A stretch of DNA of 64,000 bases from JAJFUE01 sp039683515 (GCA_039683515.1 JBDKRG010000058.1:62001-126000); one strand, 5' to 3'; counted from the first letter of the stretch, positions 7,995-16,656 are shown. The notes: a model not told the origin generated them from the sequence alone. A program made the numbers and translations.

Positions 7995-9515
7995 ATGAAA
8001 ATCGGCCTTTACCTCGCGTGTTATCCCGAACTGATTGACGATTGGAATTACACCCTGCCGCCGCTGGGGCTGGGTTACCTGGCGTCGTACGTGAAGAAAT
8101 ACGTCGGCGGGGTGGAGTTCGTCATCGCGCGCGACGTGGACGAGCTGATCGCGGCGCGGCCCGACCTGGTTGGGATTTCGTTCGTGACGTACAACGCCTC
8201 GATCGCGGCGCGCCACGCAAAAAAGATCAAGGAAGCGCTCGGCGTGCCGGTCCTCTGCGGCGGGCCGCACGTCTCGACGCTGCCGATCCTGGATCCGGCA
8301 TTCGACGTCGCGGTCCTGGGCGAGGGCGAAGAGACGTTTGCCGAACTGGTGCGGTTGTTTATCGCTGAGAAGAGATTCGAGCCGGGCTCGCTGGCGAAGG
8401 TAAGCGGGATCATTTACCGCGACGAGAGCGGTGCGGCGGTGACGACTCCCCCGCGGCCGATGATCAAGGACCTGGACTCGATCCCGTACCCCGACCGCGC
8501 GTTGATGCACGAGCGCTGGAACCGGCCCGGCCGCGAGGCGCAGATCATGACGAGCCGCGGCTGCCCCTACGACTGCGCGTTCTGCAGCACGGTCGCGTTC
8601 TGGGGGACGGCCTACCGCTGCCCGTCGATCGAATACGTCGTGGGTGAAATCGAGCAACTGCGCCGCGAATACGACCCGAAAATCATCCACATTTACGACG
8701 ACCTGTTCACGGTGCGGAAGGATCGCGTCATCGGTTTGTTGCGCATGATTCGCGAGCGCGGGCTCAGCGAGGGTGTGCGCTTCACGTGCTTCGTGCGCTC
8801 GAACCTGCTCGACGACGAGGTCATGGAGGCCTTCGCCCGGACCGGTTTCGACGTTCTGAACATCGGGTTCGAGTCGGCGTCGGACGAAATGCTCAAAGTT
8901 TACAACAAGAAATCGGCCAACGCGGGCAAGAACCAGCAGGTCATCGACATCGGCCGCAAGCACGGCGTGCGCTACTCGTCGTGCTTCATCATGGGCGGCC
9001 CCGGCGAGCGCCGCGAGGATATCGTGGCGACGTTCGATTTCATCGCGTCCAACATTGCGCAGCTGCGCTACGTCGAGTTCTCGCCGCTCCAGATCTTCCC
9101 GGGCACGGACATGTGGCGGCGCGTCAAGGAAATGGGGCTGCGCGACGAGAACAACATGGCCGGCATCGTGATCGAGCCCGAGGATCTCGCCAGCGAGCGC
9201 GACTTCTACATGACCCGCTGGCCGTACCTGAACGAGGCGAACATCTCGCGCGAGGAATTCTACGCGTATCTGCAGATGGGCCACGCGCTGGCGCGCGCCG
9301 TGTGGAGCTTCCACGACGTGCGCGAGGCGGGCGAGCGCCGCGAACGCGACCTGTGCCGCCCCGAGTCGATCGCGGAGAAAGTGGCGCTCACTGACATCAT
9401 CCAGGCCAAGACCCGCCGCCGCCTGCGCAAGATCATGCCGATGGGCGAATGGATGCACCCATGGGACGCCGAGGGCGAAACCGCGAAAAGAAGGATCGAC
9501 AAAGACAAATCCTAA
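7995..9515 (+). CDS. B12-binding domain radical SAM protein
   Basis: This 506-residue protein has the usual BchE-like architecture. The N-terminal ~130 residues form a cobalamin-binding Rossmann-like domain (LPPLGLGYLASYV, CGGPHVSTLP, VLGEGEETF) but lack the DxHxxG base-off histidine motif. The radical SAM domain follows, with the 4Fe-4S motif CPYDCAFC near residue 190 in MTSRGCPYDCAFCS, then IHIYDDLFTVRK and NIGFESAS. Members perform methylation or rearrangement of unreactive carbons in lipid, pigment or antibiotic pathways. It stands alone between divergent tilS and a convergent DUF1566 gene, so context gives no substrate. No good ribosome-binding site precedes the ATG; no better start is visible. 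Confidence 0.88.
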   Translation: MKIGLYLACYPELIDDWNYTLPPLGLGYLASYVKKYVGGVEFVIARDVDELIAARPDLVGISFVTYNASIAARHAKKIKEALGVPVLCGGPHVSTLPILDPAFDVAVLGEGEETFAELVRLFIAEKRFEPGSLAKVSGIIYRDESGAAVTTPPRPMIKDLDSIPYPDRALMHERWNRPGREAQIMTSRGCPYDCAFCSTVAFWGTAYRCPSIEYVVGEIEQLRREYDPKIIHIYDDLFTVRKDRVIGLLRMIRERGLSEGVRFTCFVRSNLLDDEVMEAFARTGFDVLNIGFESASDEMLKVYNKKSANAGKNQQVIDIGRKHGVRYSSCFIMGGPGERREDIVATFDFIASNIAQLRYVEFSPLQIFPGTDMWRRVKEMGLRDENNMAGIVIEPEDLASERDFYMTRWPYLNEANISREEFYAYLQMGHALARAVWSFHDVREAGERRERDLCRPESIAEKVALTDIIQAKTRRRLRKIMPMGEWMHPWDAEGETAKRRIDKDKS

Positions 9516-9615
9516 ATTCTAATATCGAAATCCGAAACAAATTTGAAATACAAATAAGAAATACAAATTCAAAATAAATCCAATCACGAAATGCACGAAA
9601 ATTAATCACGAAATG
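9516..9615. repeat. AT-rich intergenic repeat, family A
   Basis: It begins directly after the radical SAM stop codon. Words such as TCGAAATCCGAAACAAA and AATACAAATAAGAAATAC recur, followed by two copies of AATCACGAAATG(G)CACGAAAA at about 9583-9624. It is non-coding. Confidence 0.65.
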
Positions 9616-9628
9616 GCACGAAAAAGAG

Positions 9629-10564
9629 TCATTTAATCGTTGCTTTCGGGGGGCGGACGGCCATGGCGTAGCATTTGTGGCCCGGGCCGATGTGGTTCCA
9701 GCCTTTCCCTCCGCTGTGGAAATAATAAATGCCGGCCATCGAGACAATGTCGCTGCTGCCGCCAAGTAATTTGATAAGGCGGCCGTCGTGGCGGGTGGAC
9801 GTCCAAACATAATTGAATTTTTCGGGCGCCGCGAATGCCGGGTCGATGTGGCTGCCGGTTGGATTGTTCTGGTAGAGGCCGGCCAGTTCGCTTGACGTCG
9901 GAAGGCGGAAGCCCCCGCCGTCGAGATTGAGTGCGGAAGCCCATTTCATGGCGCTTTCCCACTCCGTGATCGGGCCGGGATCGAGATACCATTCCAGCCC
10001 GGTGATGGTGTCGACCACGATGCCGTTGGGATTCCGGCTGAACCGGCCGGGTTCGTCGGCGTGGGTTGCCGTGCGCGGTGCAGTCCAGAACCAGACGGCG
10101 GCCATGATGCCGATCGCGGCGAGTTCAAACAGCGCGAAACGAGCGAGCGCGTTCCTGGCGGGCGCGGCGGGGTTTTGAATGCGGCTCAGGTTGGATGCAA
10201 GGATGCTGATGATCGTCAGCGGGCCAAAGACGGGGACGGCCGGGATCCAGGGAAGCAGGAGAAACGCATATGGGAACAGGCAATAAAGCGCGGCGGCGAG
10301 GATGCTGACGGCGATCCCGAACCAGCCGGACCATGGGCGCATTTTCAGCGCGGCCCAACCGGCATAGACAAGCCCGGCGCCCGCCAATAGCATTATGATG
10401 AAATATTCCAGAAAATGCTGGCCGCCGCCGGTTCGCATGAGGAAGCTCGCGGCGACAAGGGTCAACGCCCCCCACGCCCAGCACAGGATCGAGGCGAGAA
10501 GAATGGAAACGGGGCGGCGATTCGCCGCGGGTTGCGATTCGGGTTTCGCTGGTTCAGACCGCAT
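9629..10564 (-). CDS. membrane protein with C-terminal DUF1566 (Lcl-type) domain
   Basis: The product has 311 residues. The N-terminal ~170 residues contain four to five hydrophobic helices (SILLASILCWAWGALTLVAA onward). The C-terminal ~130 residues carry the DUF1566 pattern: NGIVVDTITGLEWY, then WASALNLDGGGFRLPTSSEL, then YVWTSTRHDGRLIKLL and a final CYAMAVRP. DUF1566 is a C-type-lectin-like fold usually found in secreted or surface proteins and suspected to bind carbohydrate or host factors. With this topology the domain should face the periplasm. The gene is convergent with the radical SAM gene. Function unknown beyond fold. Confidence 0.75.
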   Translation of the reverse strand: MRSEPAKPESQPAANRRPVSILLASILCWAWGALTLVAASFLMRTGGGQHFLEYFIIMLLAGAGLVYAGWAALKMRPWSGWFGIAVSILAAALYCLFPYAFLLLPWIPAVPVFGPLTIISILASNLSRIQNPAAPARNALARFALFELAAIGIMAAVWFWTAPRTATHADEPGRFSRNPNGIVVDTITGLEWYLDPGPITEWESAMKWASALNLDGGGFRLPTSSELAGLYQNNPTGSHIDPAFAAPEKFNYVWTSTRHDGRLIKLLGGSSDIVSMAGIYYFHSGGKGWNHIGPGHKCYAMAVRPPKATIK

Positions 10565-10645
10565 GGCCTGCCACCTCGATTGGAATGATCAAACCTTGCC
10601 AATCATGGCAGCGGGTAAATGGCGGATCAAGCGGCAATTTGTCGT

Positions 10646-11575
10646 TCAAATCCCTTCTCCGAACCCCGTTCTCTCGCCGGGCACTTTGATCGTCATCTTG
10701 GGGTCCTGGAGCGTGACCTTGGTGCCGGGCGGGATCGAGCGGGTGATCCAGCACGAGCCGCCGATCACCGAGCCCTTTCCGATGACCGTCTTGCCGCCGA
10801 GGATCGTCGCGCCGGCGTAAATCACAACGTCGTCCTCGATCGTGGGGTGGCGCTTGAGGCCGCGCACGAGCTTGCCCTGCGCGTCGACCTGGAAGCTGAG
10901 CGCCCCGAGCGTGACCCCCTGGTAGAGCTTCACGCGGTCGCCGATCGTGGTGGTCTCGCCGATGACGACGCCGGTGGCGTGGTCGATGAAGAACGAGCGG
11001 CCGATCTCGGCGCCGGGGTGGATGTCGCAGCCGGTGCGGGTGTGGGCGTGCTCGGTCATGATGCGCGGCAGGAGGGGCACGCCGAGCCGGTGCAGCTCGT
11101 GGGCGATGCGGTAGGTGGCGACCGCCTCGAAGCCCGGGTAGCTGAGGATGATTTCGTCGTGGCTCTTGGCGGCGGGGTCGCCTTCCATCGCGGCCTCGGC
11201 GTCGAGCGCGAGCCGGCCGCGCAGGGCCGGCAGCGTTTCGATGAAGCGGAGCGCGATCGCGTTGGCGTCCATGCCCTGCGTCGGCGGGCCGGCGTGCTCG
11301 AGCGAGCGGGCGACCTGGCGCGTCAGGTCGAGATGGATCTTTTCGAGCAGGCCGCCGATGACGAGGTCGGCCTGGCACGAGCGGATGCGCTGCTCGAGCC
11401 GGTGATCGGGGAAAATCACGTCAAGGACGCTGGACAGGATCTCGAGCGTGGCCGCCCGGCGCGGCAGGTCGTAGGCCTCGTGGTGGTTCAGCGGCGAGCG
11501 CGGGTCGCCGTAGTCGATGCACAGCCGCCCGAGCGTCGCGTTGAGGGTGAATTTTTCGTCGTCGCGCGCGTCCAT
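10646..11575 (-). CDS. cysE: serine O-acetyltransferase
   Basis: The product has 309 residues from the ATG at 11575. An in-frame ATG six bases upstream (11581) is only one base from the GGAGG ribosome-binding site at 11583-11587, so the inner ATG with 7-base spacing is preferred. The enzyme acetylates serine to O-acetylserine, the first step of cysteine synthesis. The N-terminal helical domain (~1-190) is of the longer bacterial type. The C-terminal left-handed beta-helix shows hexapeptide repeats and the catalytic motifs HTRTGCDIHPGAEIG and FIDHATGVVIGETT, with the acceptor loop LGALSF before GLKRHPTIEDDVVI. No cysK is adjacent. Feedback inhibition by cysteine is usual in the family but not assessed here. 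Confidence 0.92.
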   Translation of the reverse strand: MDARDDEKFTLNATLGRLCIDYGDPRSPLNHHEAYDLPRRAATLEILSSVLDVIFPDHRLEQRIRSCQADLVIGGLLEKIHLDLTRQVARSLEHAGPPTQGMDANAIALRFIETLPALRGRLALDAEAAMEGDPAAKSHDEIILSYPGFEAVATYRIAHELHRLGVPLLPRIMTEHAHTRTGCDIHPGAEIGRSFFIDHATGVVIGETTTIGDRVKLYQGVTLGALSFQVDAQGKLVRGLKRHPTIEDDVVIYAGATILGGKTVIGKGSVIGGSCWITRSIPPGTKVTLQDPKMTIKVPGERTGFGEGI

Positions 11576-11664
11576 CGCCATGCCTCCGCGGGATTTGGTT
11601 TATTATAATTGATATCGTGGCAAGGTGTTACTTATCATGACTGAACGCGTTTCAGGAGGGGCCC

Positions 11665-12174
11665 ATGCAGAGACAAGTCGATATCGAGGAGGCGATGGCG
11701 CGCAGCCTTCCGCTGCCGCTGGCGATTGCGATCGTCAAGGACCCGTCCGGCAAGTACAACCCGATCTCGCTGGCGTGGGTCATGAACTCGTCGAAGGAGC
11801 CGCCGATGCTTGCGATTTCGGTCGGGCGGATGAAGTATTCGTTCGAGGGCTTCGAGTCGCAGCACCAGTTCACGGTCGCTTACCCGTCGACGACCATGGC
11901 CGGCGACGCCGTGTTTTTCGGCACCCACTCGGGGCGCGAGATGGACAAGCTCTCCTATTACGGCACGGCGACCGAGCCCGCGATCAAGATCGACGGCGTG
12001 CTGCTGCGCGAGGCGGTGGTCAACTTCGAGTGCGAGCTGGCCGGCAAGCTCGACAGCGGCGACCACCGGATCTACGTCGGCAGGATCCTGATGGCCCACG
12101 TCCACGAGGACCCGGGCGTGCGCCGCCTCTACGCGATCGAGCCGGACAAGCTCGGCGGCGTCGTCGCGGAGTGA
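11665..12174 (+). CDS. flavin reductase-like FMN-binding protein
   Basis: The product has 169 residues, typical of the flavin reductase-like split-barrel family. The pattern NPISLAWVMNSSKEPPMLAISVGRMKYS matches the conserved strand-turn-strand that binds FMN, and DHRIYVGRILMAHV is the late conserved block. Members reduce FMN or serve as FMN-binding oxidoreductases, in many anaerobes as stand-alone flavoredoxin-like proteins. A strong AGGAGG site lies 6 bases before the ATG (around 11653-11658). It may be co-transcribed with the deacetylase gene that begins 19 bases after its stop. The redox partner is unknown; a flavoredoxin-type role is possible in an anaerobe but is inferred. Confidence 0.87.
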   Translation: MQRQVDIEEAMARSLPLPLAIAIVKDPSGKYNPISLAWVMNSSKEPPMLAISVGRMKYSFEGFESQHQFTVAYPSTTMAGDAVFFGTHSGREMDKLSYYGTATEPAIKIDGVLLREAVVNFECELAGKLDSGDHRIYVGRILMAHVHEDPGVRRLYAIEPDKLGGVVAE

Positions 12175-12192
12175 GCCGATTGCGGATTGATA

Positions 12193-13200
12193 ATGGGAAT
12201 TAAGTCATTGGCATTTCTGGCGCTGGCGTCCGGGGGGGCGCCGCGGGTCATCCACGGCATGCTTGGCCGCGGGCGGGCGTCGGTCCTGATGTACCACGGC
12301 ATCGTGCGCGACCCGCTGGCCGTGGGCGACTGGTGCTTCGTGGGCGAGGCCGATTTCGGAAAACAGATCAAGTACCTCGCGCGCCATTTCGAGGTGGTCG
12401 CGCTGGCCGACCTGCCCGAGCGGCTCCAGCGCCCGGCGCCGCAGCGGCCGCTCGCCGCCATCACGTTCGACGACGGCTATGAGAGCAATTACGCGCTGGC
12501 CTGGCCGGTATTAAGGAAGTATGGACTGCCCGCGACGATCTTCCTGAACACCGCCCTCGTCGGCGGCGACGACACGGTCTGGTTCTGCCGGCTGAACGAC
12601 GCCCTGGCGCGGTCGGTGCGCCGCGAGATCGGCTGGCAGGGCCGGCCAGTGTCGATCGCCACGGCCGGCGAGAAGGCCGCGGCCGGGGATTTTCTTCAGG
12701 AATCGCTGAAAAAACTCGCCCCGGAAAAGATGGCGGCCGAATGCGACAGGATCATCCGCGAACTGGGCGCCATGCCGGGCCGGCCGGTCGAGCCGGGCTC
12801 GCCGTACCGGATGCTTGCGCCGGCGCAGGTCGCGGAGATGGCCCGCGGCGGGCTGATCGAGTTCGGCGCGCACACCAGGACGCACGCCATCCTCGCGCCG
12901 CTTCCCGACGAGCGCCTGCGCGAGGAGATCGAGGGGTCGATCGACGACGTCGAGGCGATCACGGGCCGGCCGTGCCGCACGTTTGCCTACCCCAACGGCC
13001 GCGACGGGGATTTCGACCGGCGCGCGATCGACCTGTTGCGGCAGCGCGGGATCTCCGCCGCGGTGACGACGATCGGCGGGCCGAACATGCGCGCGACCCC
13101 CCCATTGGAATTAAGGCGCTACGGCATCGGCGCGGGGATGCCGTGGAGCGATTTCCTATTGGAAATCCACCACGTGAAAAATTGGCTGCGCGGAAGATGA
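12193..13200 (+). CDS. polysaccharide deacetylase family protein (NodB homology)
   Basis: The product has 335 residues from the ATG at 12193; the TTG six bases earlier is less likely. Conserved NodB motifs appear in order: VLMYHGIV, then AAITFDDGYESN (motif 1, with the metal-binding and catalytic Asp pair, about residue 91), GLPATIFLNT, EFGAHTRTHAILA (motif 2, the metal-binding His pair) and TFAYPNGRDGDFD (motif 3). Such proteins are metal-dependent amide hydrolases acting on chitin, peptidoglycan or exopolysaccharide, or on small N-acetyl compounds. No clear signal peptide is seen (MGIKSLAFLALASGGAPRV is only weakly hydrophobic), so location is uncertain. This protein has the longer spacing between motifs 1 and 2 typical of exopolysaccharide-cluster deacetylases. 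Confidence 0.88.
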   Translation: MGIKSLAFLALASGGAPRVIHGMLGRGRASVLMYHGIVRDPLAVGDWCFVGEADFGKQIKYLARHFEVVALADLPERLQRPAPQRPLAAITFDDGYESNYALAWPVLRKYGLPATIFLNTALVGGDDTVWFCRLNDALARSVRREIGWQGRPVSIATAGEKAAAGDFLQESLKKLAPEKMAAECDRIIRELGAMPGRPVEPGSPYRMLAPAQVAEMARGGLIEFGAHTRTHAILAPLPDERLREEIEGSIDDVEAITGRPCRTFAYPNGRDGDFDRRAIDLLRQRGISAAVTTIGGPNMRATPPLELRRYGIGAGMPWSDFLLEIHHVKNWLRGR

Positions 13201-13221
13201 TGGGGCGTGATATCCAATATC

Positions 13222-13680
13222 TTTGTCGCAGAGAGGCAGAGATGGGCCGAGGACGCAGTGAGGATTTCCGGGTCAGATCAGTCTTAATACTACTCTGCCA
13301 TATGTCATATGTTTTGGGATGCAAGCGATCCCAAGCGCTGAAAGCGCGGAAGCATAAAGCCTGGGGCGGAGCGAAGCGCAGCCCCAGGTAAAAGACGCCA
13401 TAGCATTGGAGCGCTGAAGGCGCGGGAGAAACCGATTTCTCTCGCTCTTTCAGAGCTCCGGTTTGATTCGGTTCGTGTCCTGGGGCTGCGCTGCGCTCCG
13501 CCCCAGGCTTTTTTATCTTGCGCCTTCAGCGCAAAAAGAAAGCTGATCATACGGAGTGGCAGATCAGTCTTAACCAGAATTTAAAAACCGGATGCGAACC
13601 GGATTCTCACGCGAAAATGCCCGGATGGGATATGGAATTGATCTCGGCCTCTCTGCTCAACTCTGCATCTTTGCGACAAA
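13222..13680. repeat. nested inverted- and direct-repeat block filling the 13201-13740 intergenic gap
   Basis: No gene is found in 13201-13740. Three symmetrical layers are visible. Outer inverted repeat: 13222-13241 and 13661-13680, 17 of 20 matching, of the CGCAGAG-word type. Middle: a perfect 14-base direct repeat (CAGATCAGTCTTAA) at 13274-13287 and 13560-13573. Inner: a 32-base inverted repeat with one mismatch at 13357-13388 and 13479-13510; each arm is itself a hairpin with CCTGGGGC / GCCCCAGG ends. GCGCTGAAGGCGC (13411-13423) and its complement near 13520 add further dyads. The direct repeats flank the inner element as a target-site duplication would. A family B repeat follows at 13691-13735. 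Confidence 0.8.
13288..13559. mobile_element. possible non-autonomous (MITE-like) element
   Basis: This 272-base segment is bounded by the 14-base direct repeat and carries the 32-base inverted repeats and GCGCTGAA-type stem-loops. It contains no credible open reading frame, so if mobile it depends on a transposase elsewhere. The direct repeat is long for a target-site duplication; a nested repeat insertion is the alternative. Confidence 0.4.
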
Positions 13681-13690
13681 AAAAGCGGCT

Positions 13691-13735
13691 TCGATTTTCG
13701 ATTACGATTACGAGCACGACGCACGAGGAATACAC
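13691..13735. repeat. family B intergenic repeat, copy 2
   Basis: TCGATTTTCGATTACGATTA is followed by CGAGCACGACGCACGAGG, in inverse orientation to copy 1 at 2735. It ends 5 bases before the minus-strand stop codon of the flavoprotein gene. Confidence 0.65.
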
Positions 13736-13740
13736 ACGTA

Positions 13741-15015
13741 CTAAGGTTGTGCGGCCGCTTTGCCGGCGATGAAGCCGGTGGCCCAGGCCCATTGGAAGCA
13801 GTAGCCGCCGATCTTGCCGTCGACGTCGAGCATTTCGCCGACGATGTGCAGGCCCGGGACGCGGCGCGACTCCATCGTGCGCACGTCGATGTCGCGCAGG
13901 CTGACGCCGCCGGCGGTCGTCTCGGCGCAGGCCCAGCCGCGGTCGCTTTCGACCGGCAGCGGCAGGCGCGTGAGCCGGCGGGCGAGCTCGAGCCGCTGCG
14001 CGCGCGTGAGCGCGCCGAGCCGGTCCGTCCCCTCGCACAGGATCGACGCGAGGCGCTCGGGGTAGAGTTGCCTGACGAGCTGGAACGCGGCCCGGCGCGG
14101 CCCGCGCGCGGCGGCGTCCTGCAGCCATGAGTCGGCCGCCTCGGGCGTGGCGAGGCTCGGGTGGCCCATGCAGATCGACCAGTTCTCATTGGGATTCTGC
14201 AGTTTTGCCTGGAGCCAGTGGCGCGACAGGTTCATCGGCGCCGGGCCGCTCACCCCGAAATGCGTGAACAGCATCGAGTCGACGATCTCGGCGTGGCGCC
14301 GGCCGCGGCCGTCGTAGAGCCCGAGCCGCGCGTCGATCGTCACGCCGGCGAGCTCCTCGAACCGGCCGCCGGGCTCGCTCCCTGCTTTCAAGACCAGCGG
14401 CACGAGCGCGGGGGTGATCGGCACGATGTCGTGGCCGAGCTCGCGCATGAGCTCGATGCCGGCGCCGTCGCTGCCCGATTGGGGGAGCGAGCGGCCGCCG
14501 GTGGCGACGATCACGCGCCGCGCCGCGATCGATTCGCCGCCGGAAATCGCAATGACAAACAGCTCATCGTCTTTGCGGATCGACGCGACGCGCGCGCCGG
14601 CCCGGATGGCCACGCCGAGCTCGCGGATCCGCCCCTGCAGCGCGCCCAGAACGGTTCTGGCCTGGTCGGTGACGGGGAAGAGCTTGCCGGTCGGCTCGAC
14701 CTTGAGCTCGACGCCGAGCCGGCGCATCCACGCGACGGTGGCGCGCTCGTCGAACGCCTTGAGGACGTTGCGGATGAGCGGGCGCGGTCCGCCGCAGTAG
14801 TCGTCGGCCGTGACGCGGTCGTGCGTGACGTTGCAGCGGCCGCCGCCGCTGGCCAGGATCTTGGCCCCGGGCCTGGCCGCGCCGTCGACCAGCAGGATGC
14901 GGACGGGGCGGTCCGCCGCCGCCTCGCCGGCAAAGATCGCGGCGGCCATCCCGGCCGCGCCCGCGCCGACGATCACGAGGTCGAATGGTTCGGGGGTGTG
15001 GGCGGTTTGAGTCAT
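13741..15015 (-). CDS. BaiN/HI0933-type NAD(P)/FAD-dependent oxidoreductase
   Basis: The product has 424 residues, normal for the HI0933-like flavoprotein family (BaiN/RdsA). The N-terminal FAD-binding Rossmann motif is VIVGAGAAGMAAAIFAGE (about residues 14-31), with the acidic ribose contact further on (ILLVDGAARPGAKI). The family hallmark ASGGGRCNVTH follows, and the C-terminal block has GGVSLRDIDVRTMESR and the FAD-closing GLHIVGEMLDVDGKIGGYCF. Relatives reduce C=C bonds of bile acid intermediates or act on unknown substrates; many genomes carry one copy of unknown role. It is monocistronic and convergent with the deacetylase gene across the repeat block. No ribosome-binding site stands out. 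Confidence 0.88.
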   Translation of the reverse strand: MTQTAHTPEPFDLVIVGAGAAGMAAAIFAGEAAADRPVRILLVDGAARPGAKILASGGGRCNVTHDRVTADDYCGGPRPLIRNVLKAFDERATVAWMRRLGVELKVEPTGKLFPVTDQARTVLGALQGRIRELGVAIRAGARVASIRKDDELFVIAISGGESIAARRVIVATGGRSLPQSGSDGAGIELMRELGHDIVPITPALVPLVLKAGSEPGGRFEELAGVTIDARLGLYDGRGRRHAEIVDSMLFTHFGVSGPAPMNLSRHWLQAKLQNPNENWSICMGHPSLATPEAADSWLQDAAARGPRRAAFQLVRQLYPERLASILCEGTDRLGALTRAQRLELARRLTRLPLPVESDRGWACAETTAGGVSLRDIDVRTMESRRVPGLHIVGEMLDVDGKIGGYCFQWAWATGFIAGKAAAQP

Positions 15016-15182
15016 CGCATTGCCAATTTAAACGAGAGCGGCCGATTAGGGAAGGTTTATGGGGCTGGATTCCCCATGCCGCGCCCGACCAGGGCAAGAT
15101 CCCGGCGCCATGTCCCTACCAAAGGCTGTTCTATAGGCTTCGCGGTTTCGCGTCTTTGCGGTGCAATTTCATGAAGGATCGA

Positions 15183-15196
15183 GGGGACGTGTCCCC
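15183..15196. other. perfect palindrome GGGGAC-GT-GTCCCC
   Basis: This 14-base perfect dyad lies about 60 bases upstream of tRNA-Pro, directly after a stretch of CTTCGCGTCTTTGCGG words (15128-15180, family D). It may be part of that repeat family or an operator. No evidence favours either. Confidence 0.4.
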
Positions 15197-15211
15197 CCGC
15201 AGGACTTTTCC

Positions 15212-15239
15212 TTGCATTCAGCCGTTCCTGTGGTAGATT
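15212..15239 (+). promoter_or_regulatory. candidate promoter of tRNA-Pro
   Basis: TTGCAT (15212-15217) and TAGATT (15234-15239) are separated by 16 bases, and the tRNA begins 18 bases after the -10. The -35 match is weak (3 of 6) and the -10 moderate (4 of 6), so this is a position-supported guess. Confidence 0.4.
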
Positions 15240-15257
15240 CTAGTTTCGGCCGTGTGT

Positions 15258-15334
<77 letters not shown>

Positions 15335-15825
15335 TCTTAAAACCCGGTAGATTCAGGGATCATGGAAAAGAAAAGGAATCGGAAACGTAACCAAACGTAA
15401 CCTTTTCTTTCATTTTTTCTTGGAAATACAAAGATAGAAGGGGAAGCGCTTTTCGGGCTTCCCCTTTTCTTTTTATCCTGCCTGTCGCTTCAGCAAGGCC
15501 GATCCTTGCCCTTCTGGGCCGTTTTCAACCAAGTGAATCGACCAATGTAAATCGATGATTATGTCGTCTGGCATAGGCGGGCAAGGTGATACAGAATTTC
15601 ACCGGCATAGCAGGCCCGGAATCTTCAGAGGCTTGTCAACAAGAGTGGGACAAAAGGATTGTGCCCCGTCACAAAAAGAAAAGCAAAGGCGGCTGCGGAC
15701 GATACCCTTTGGGAGCTCATGGATGACTTGATTAAAAGATACGTTCCTTGAAATATGAGTAATTATCTGCAACAGTCTCAATGGCTCGAGAATGAGCCAT
15801 ATCAGCACGGAAGGGACATGGTTGA
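15335..15825. other. intergenic region downstream of tRNA-Pro
   Basis: About 490 bases without a convincing gene. A small TCGGAAACGTAACC / AAACGTAACC direct repetition is at about 15378-15402, and a terminator hairpin at 15440-15472. The rest, 15473-15825, is of lower GC than the genes around it. A 69-codon open frame on the minus strand (15599-15808) has no start signal or homology that I recognise. I see nothing else. Confidence 0.6.
15440..15472 (+). terminator. rho-independent terminator downstream of tRNA-Pro
   Basis: GGGGAAGC (15440-15447) pairs with GCTTCCCC (15457-15464) around a 9-base loop, followed by TTTTCTTTTT. Confidence 0.8.
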
Positions 15826-16656
15826 ATGCTTGAGGCGCTTTTTAAAAGGAAGTCACCTGGAACACCGATTCCCAAGCATGATGCCACAAACCGGAGTCTC
15901 TTCGGTCTTGCCGGCCAGAACGTGTTGTTGACCGGTGGCGGGCAGGGGCTCGGCAAGTCGAACGCCCTGGCGTTTGCCGCCCATGGCGCCAACGTGGCCA
16001 TCATCGACCTGAATCCGGCATCGGCCCAGGCCACGGCCGCTGAAATCGAGCAACTCGGGGTCAAGTCGATGGCGATCCACGGCGACGTCACGAGCGAGGC
16101 GAATGTTTCACAGGCGATCGACTCGATCGTCGACCAATGGGGCCGCCTCGACGTGCTCGTCAACAACGCCGCCTGTGCCTTCATCAAACCGGCCGAGGAG
16201 ACGACTCTCGAGGAATTCCGCTGGCTTTTCGAGGTGTGCGTCGTCGGCCTGTTCAATTGCTCGCGGCTTGCGTTTGGGCCGATGTCGCGCGCGGGGGGCG
16301 GCTCGATCATCAACATGGTGAGCATCGCCGCCATGACCGTCCTCTCCCCGCTCGAGCACGCCTGCTACAACTCGGCCAAGGCCGCCGTGATCCAGTTGAC
16401 GAAGTCGCTGGCCGTGGAATGGGCGCCCCACAACATCCGCGTCAACGCCATCGCCCCCGGATTCATGGCCACGCCGCCGATGCTGGCCATGCGCGACGGC
16501 CAGCCCGACCTGTATCGGCAACTCATCGGGCGCGTCCCGATGGGCCGGCCCGGCGAGCCGTGCGAACTCCACGGCGCCGCCGTGTTCCTCGCCAGCCAGG
16601 CGTCCAGCTACATGACGGGCCAGGTCCTGACGCTCGACGGCGGCCGCATGTGCTGA
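15826..16656 (+). CDS. short-chain dehydrogenase/reductase (SDR)
   Basis: This 276-residue classical SDR carries the cofactor motif TGGGQGLG (residues 36-43), the NNA motif (113-115), the catalytic Ser166 in NMVSIAAM and the Tyr181-x3-Lys185 pair in YNSAKAAV. IRVNAIAPGFMATP and MTGQVLTLDGGR complete the family pattern. Asp61 after the second strand (IIDLN) favours NAD(H) over NADP(H). A 28-residue N-terminal extension precedes the usual start of the fold. Substrate unknown: sugar, polyol or 3-oxoacyl alcohol oxidation are all possible. It runs convergently with an aminotransferase gene and opens the accessory cluster that extends to 24.5 kb. Confidence 0.9.
   Translation: MLEALFKRKSPGTPIPKHDATNRSLFGLAGQNVLLTGGGQGLGKSNALAFAAHGANVAIIDLNPASAQATAAEIEQLGVKSMAIHGDVTSEANVSQAIDSIVDQWGRLDVLVNNAACAFIKPAEETTLEEFRWLFEVCVVGLFNCSRLAFGPMSRAGGGSIINMVSIAAMTVLSPLEHACYNSAKAAVIQLTKSLAVEWAPHNIRVNAIAPGFMATPPMLAMRDGQPDLYRQLIGRVPMGRPGEPCELHGAAVFLASQASSYMTGQVLTLDGGRMC

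Noticed and set aside
7881..9458. 525-codon antisense frame over the radical SAM gene
   Set aside because: Shadow of a GC-rich gene; Asp/Arg/His/Val-rich translation without family match.
15599..15808. 69-codon minus-strand open frame downstream of tRNA-Pro
   Set aside because: No ribosome site, no homology and base composition like the non-coding surroundings.
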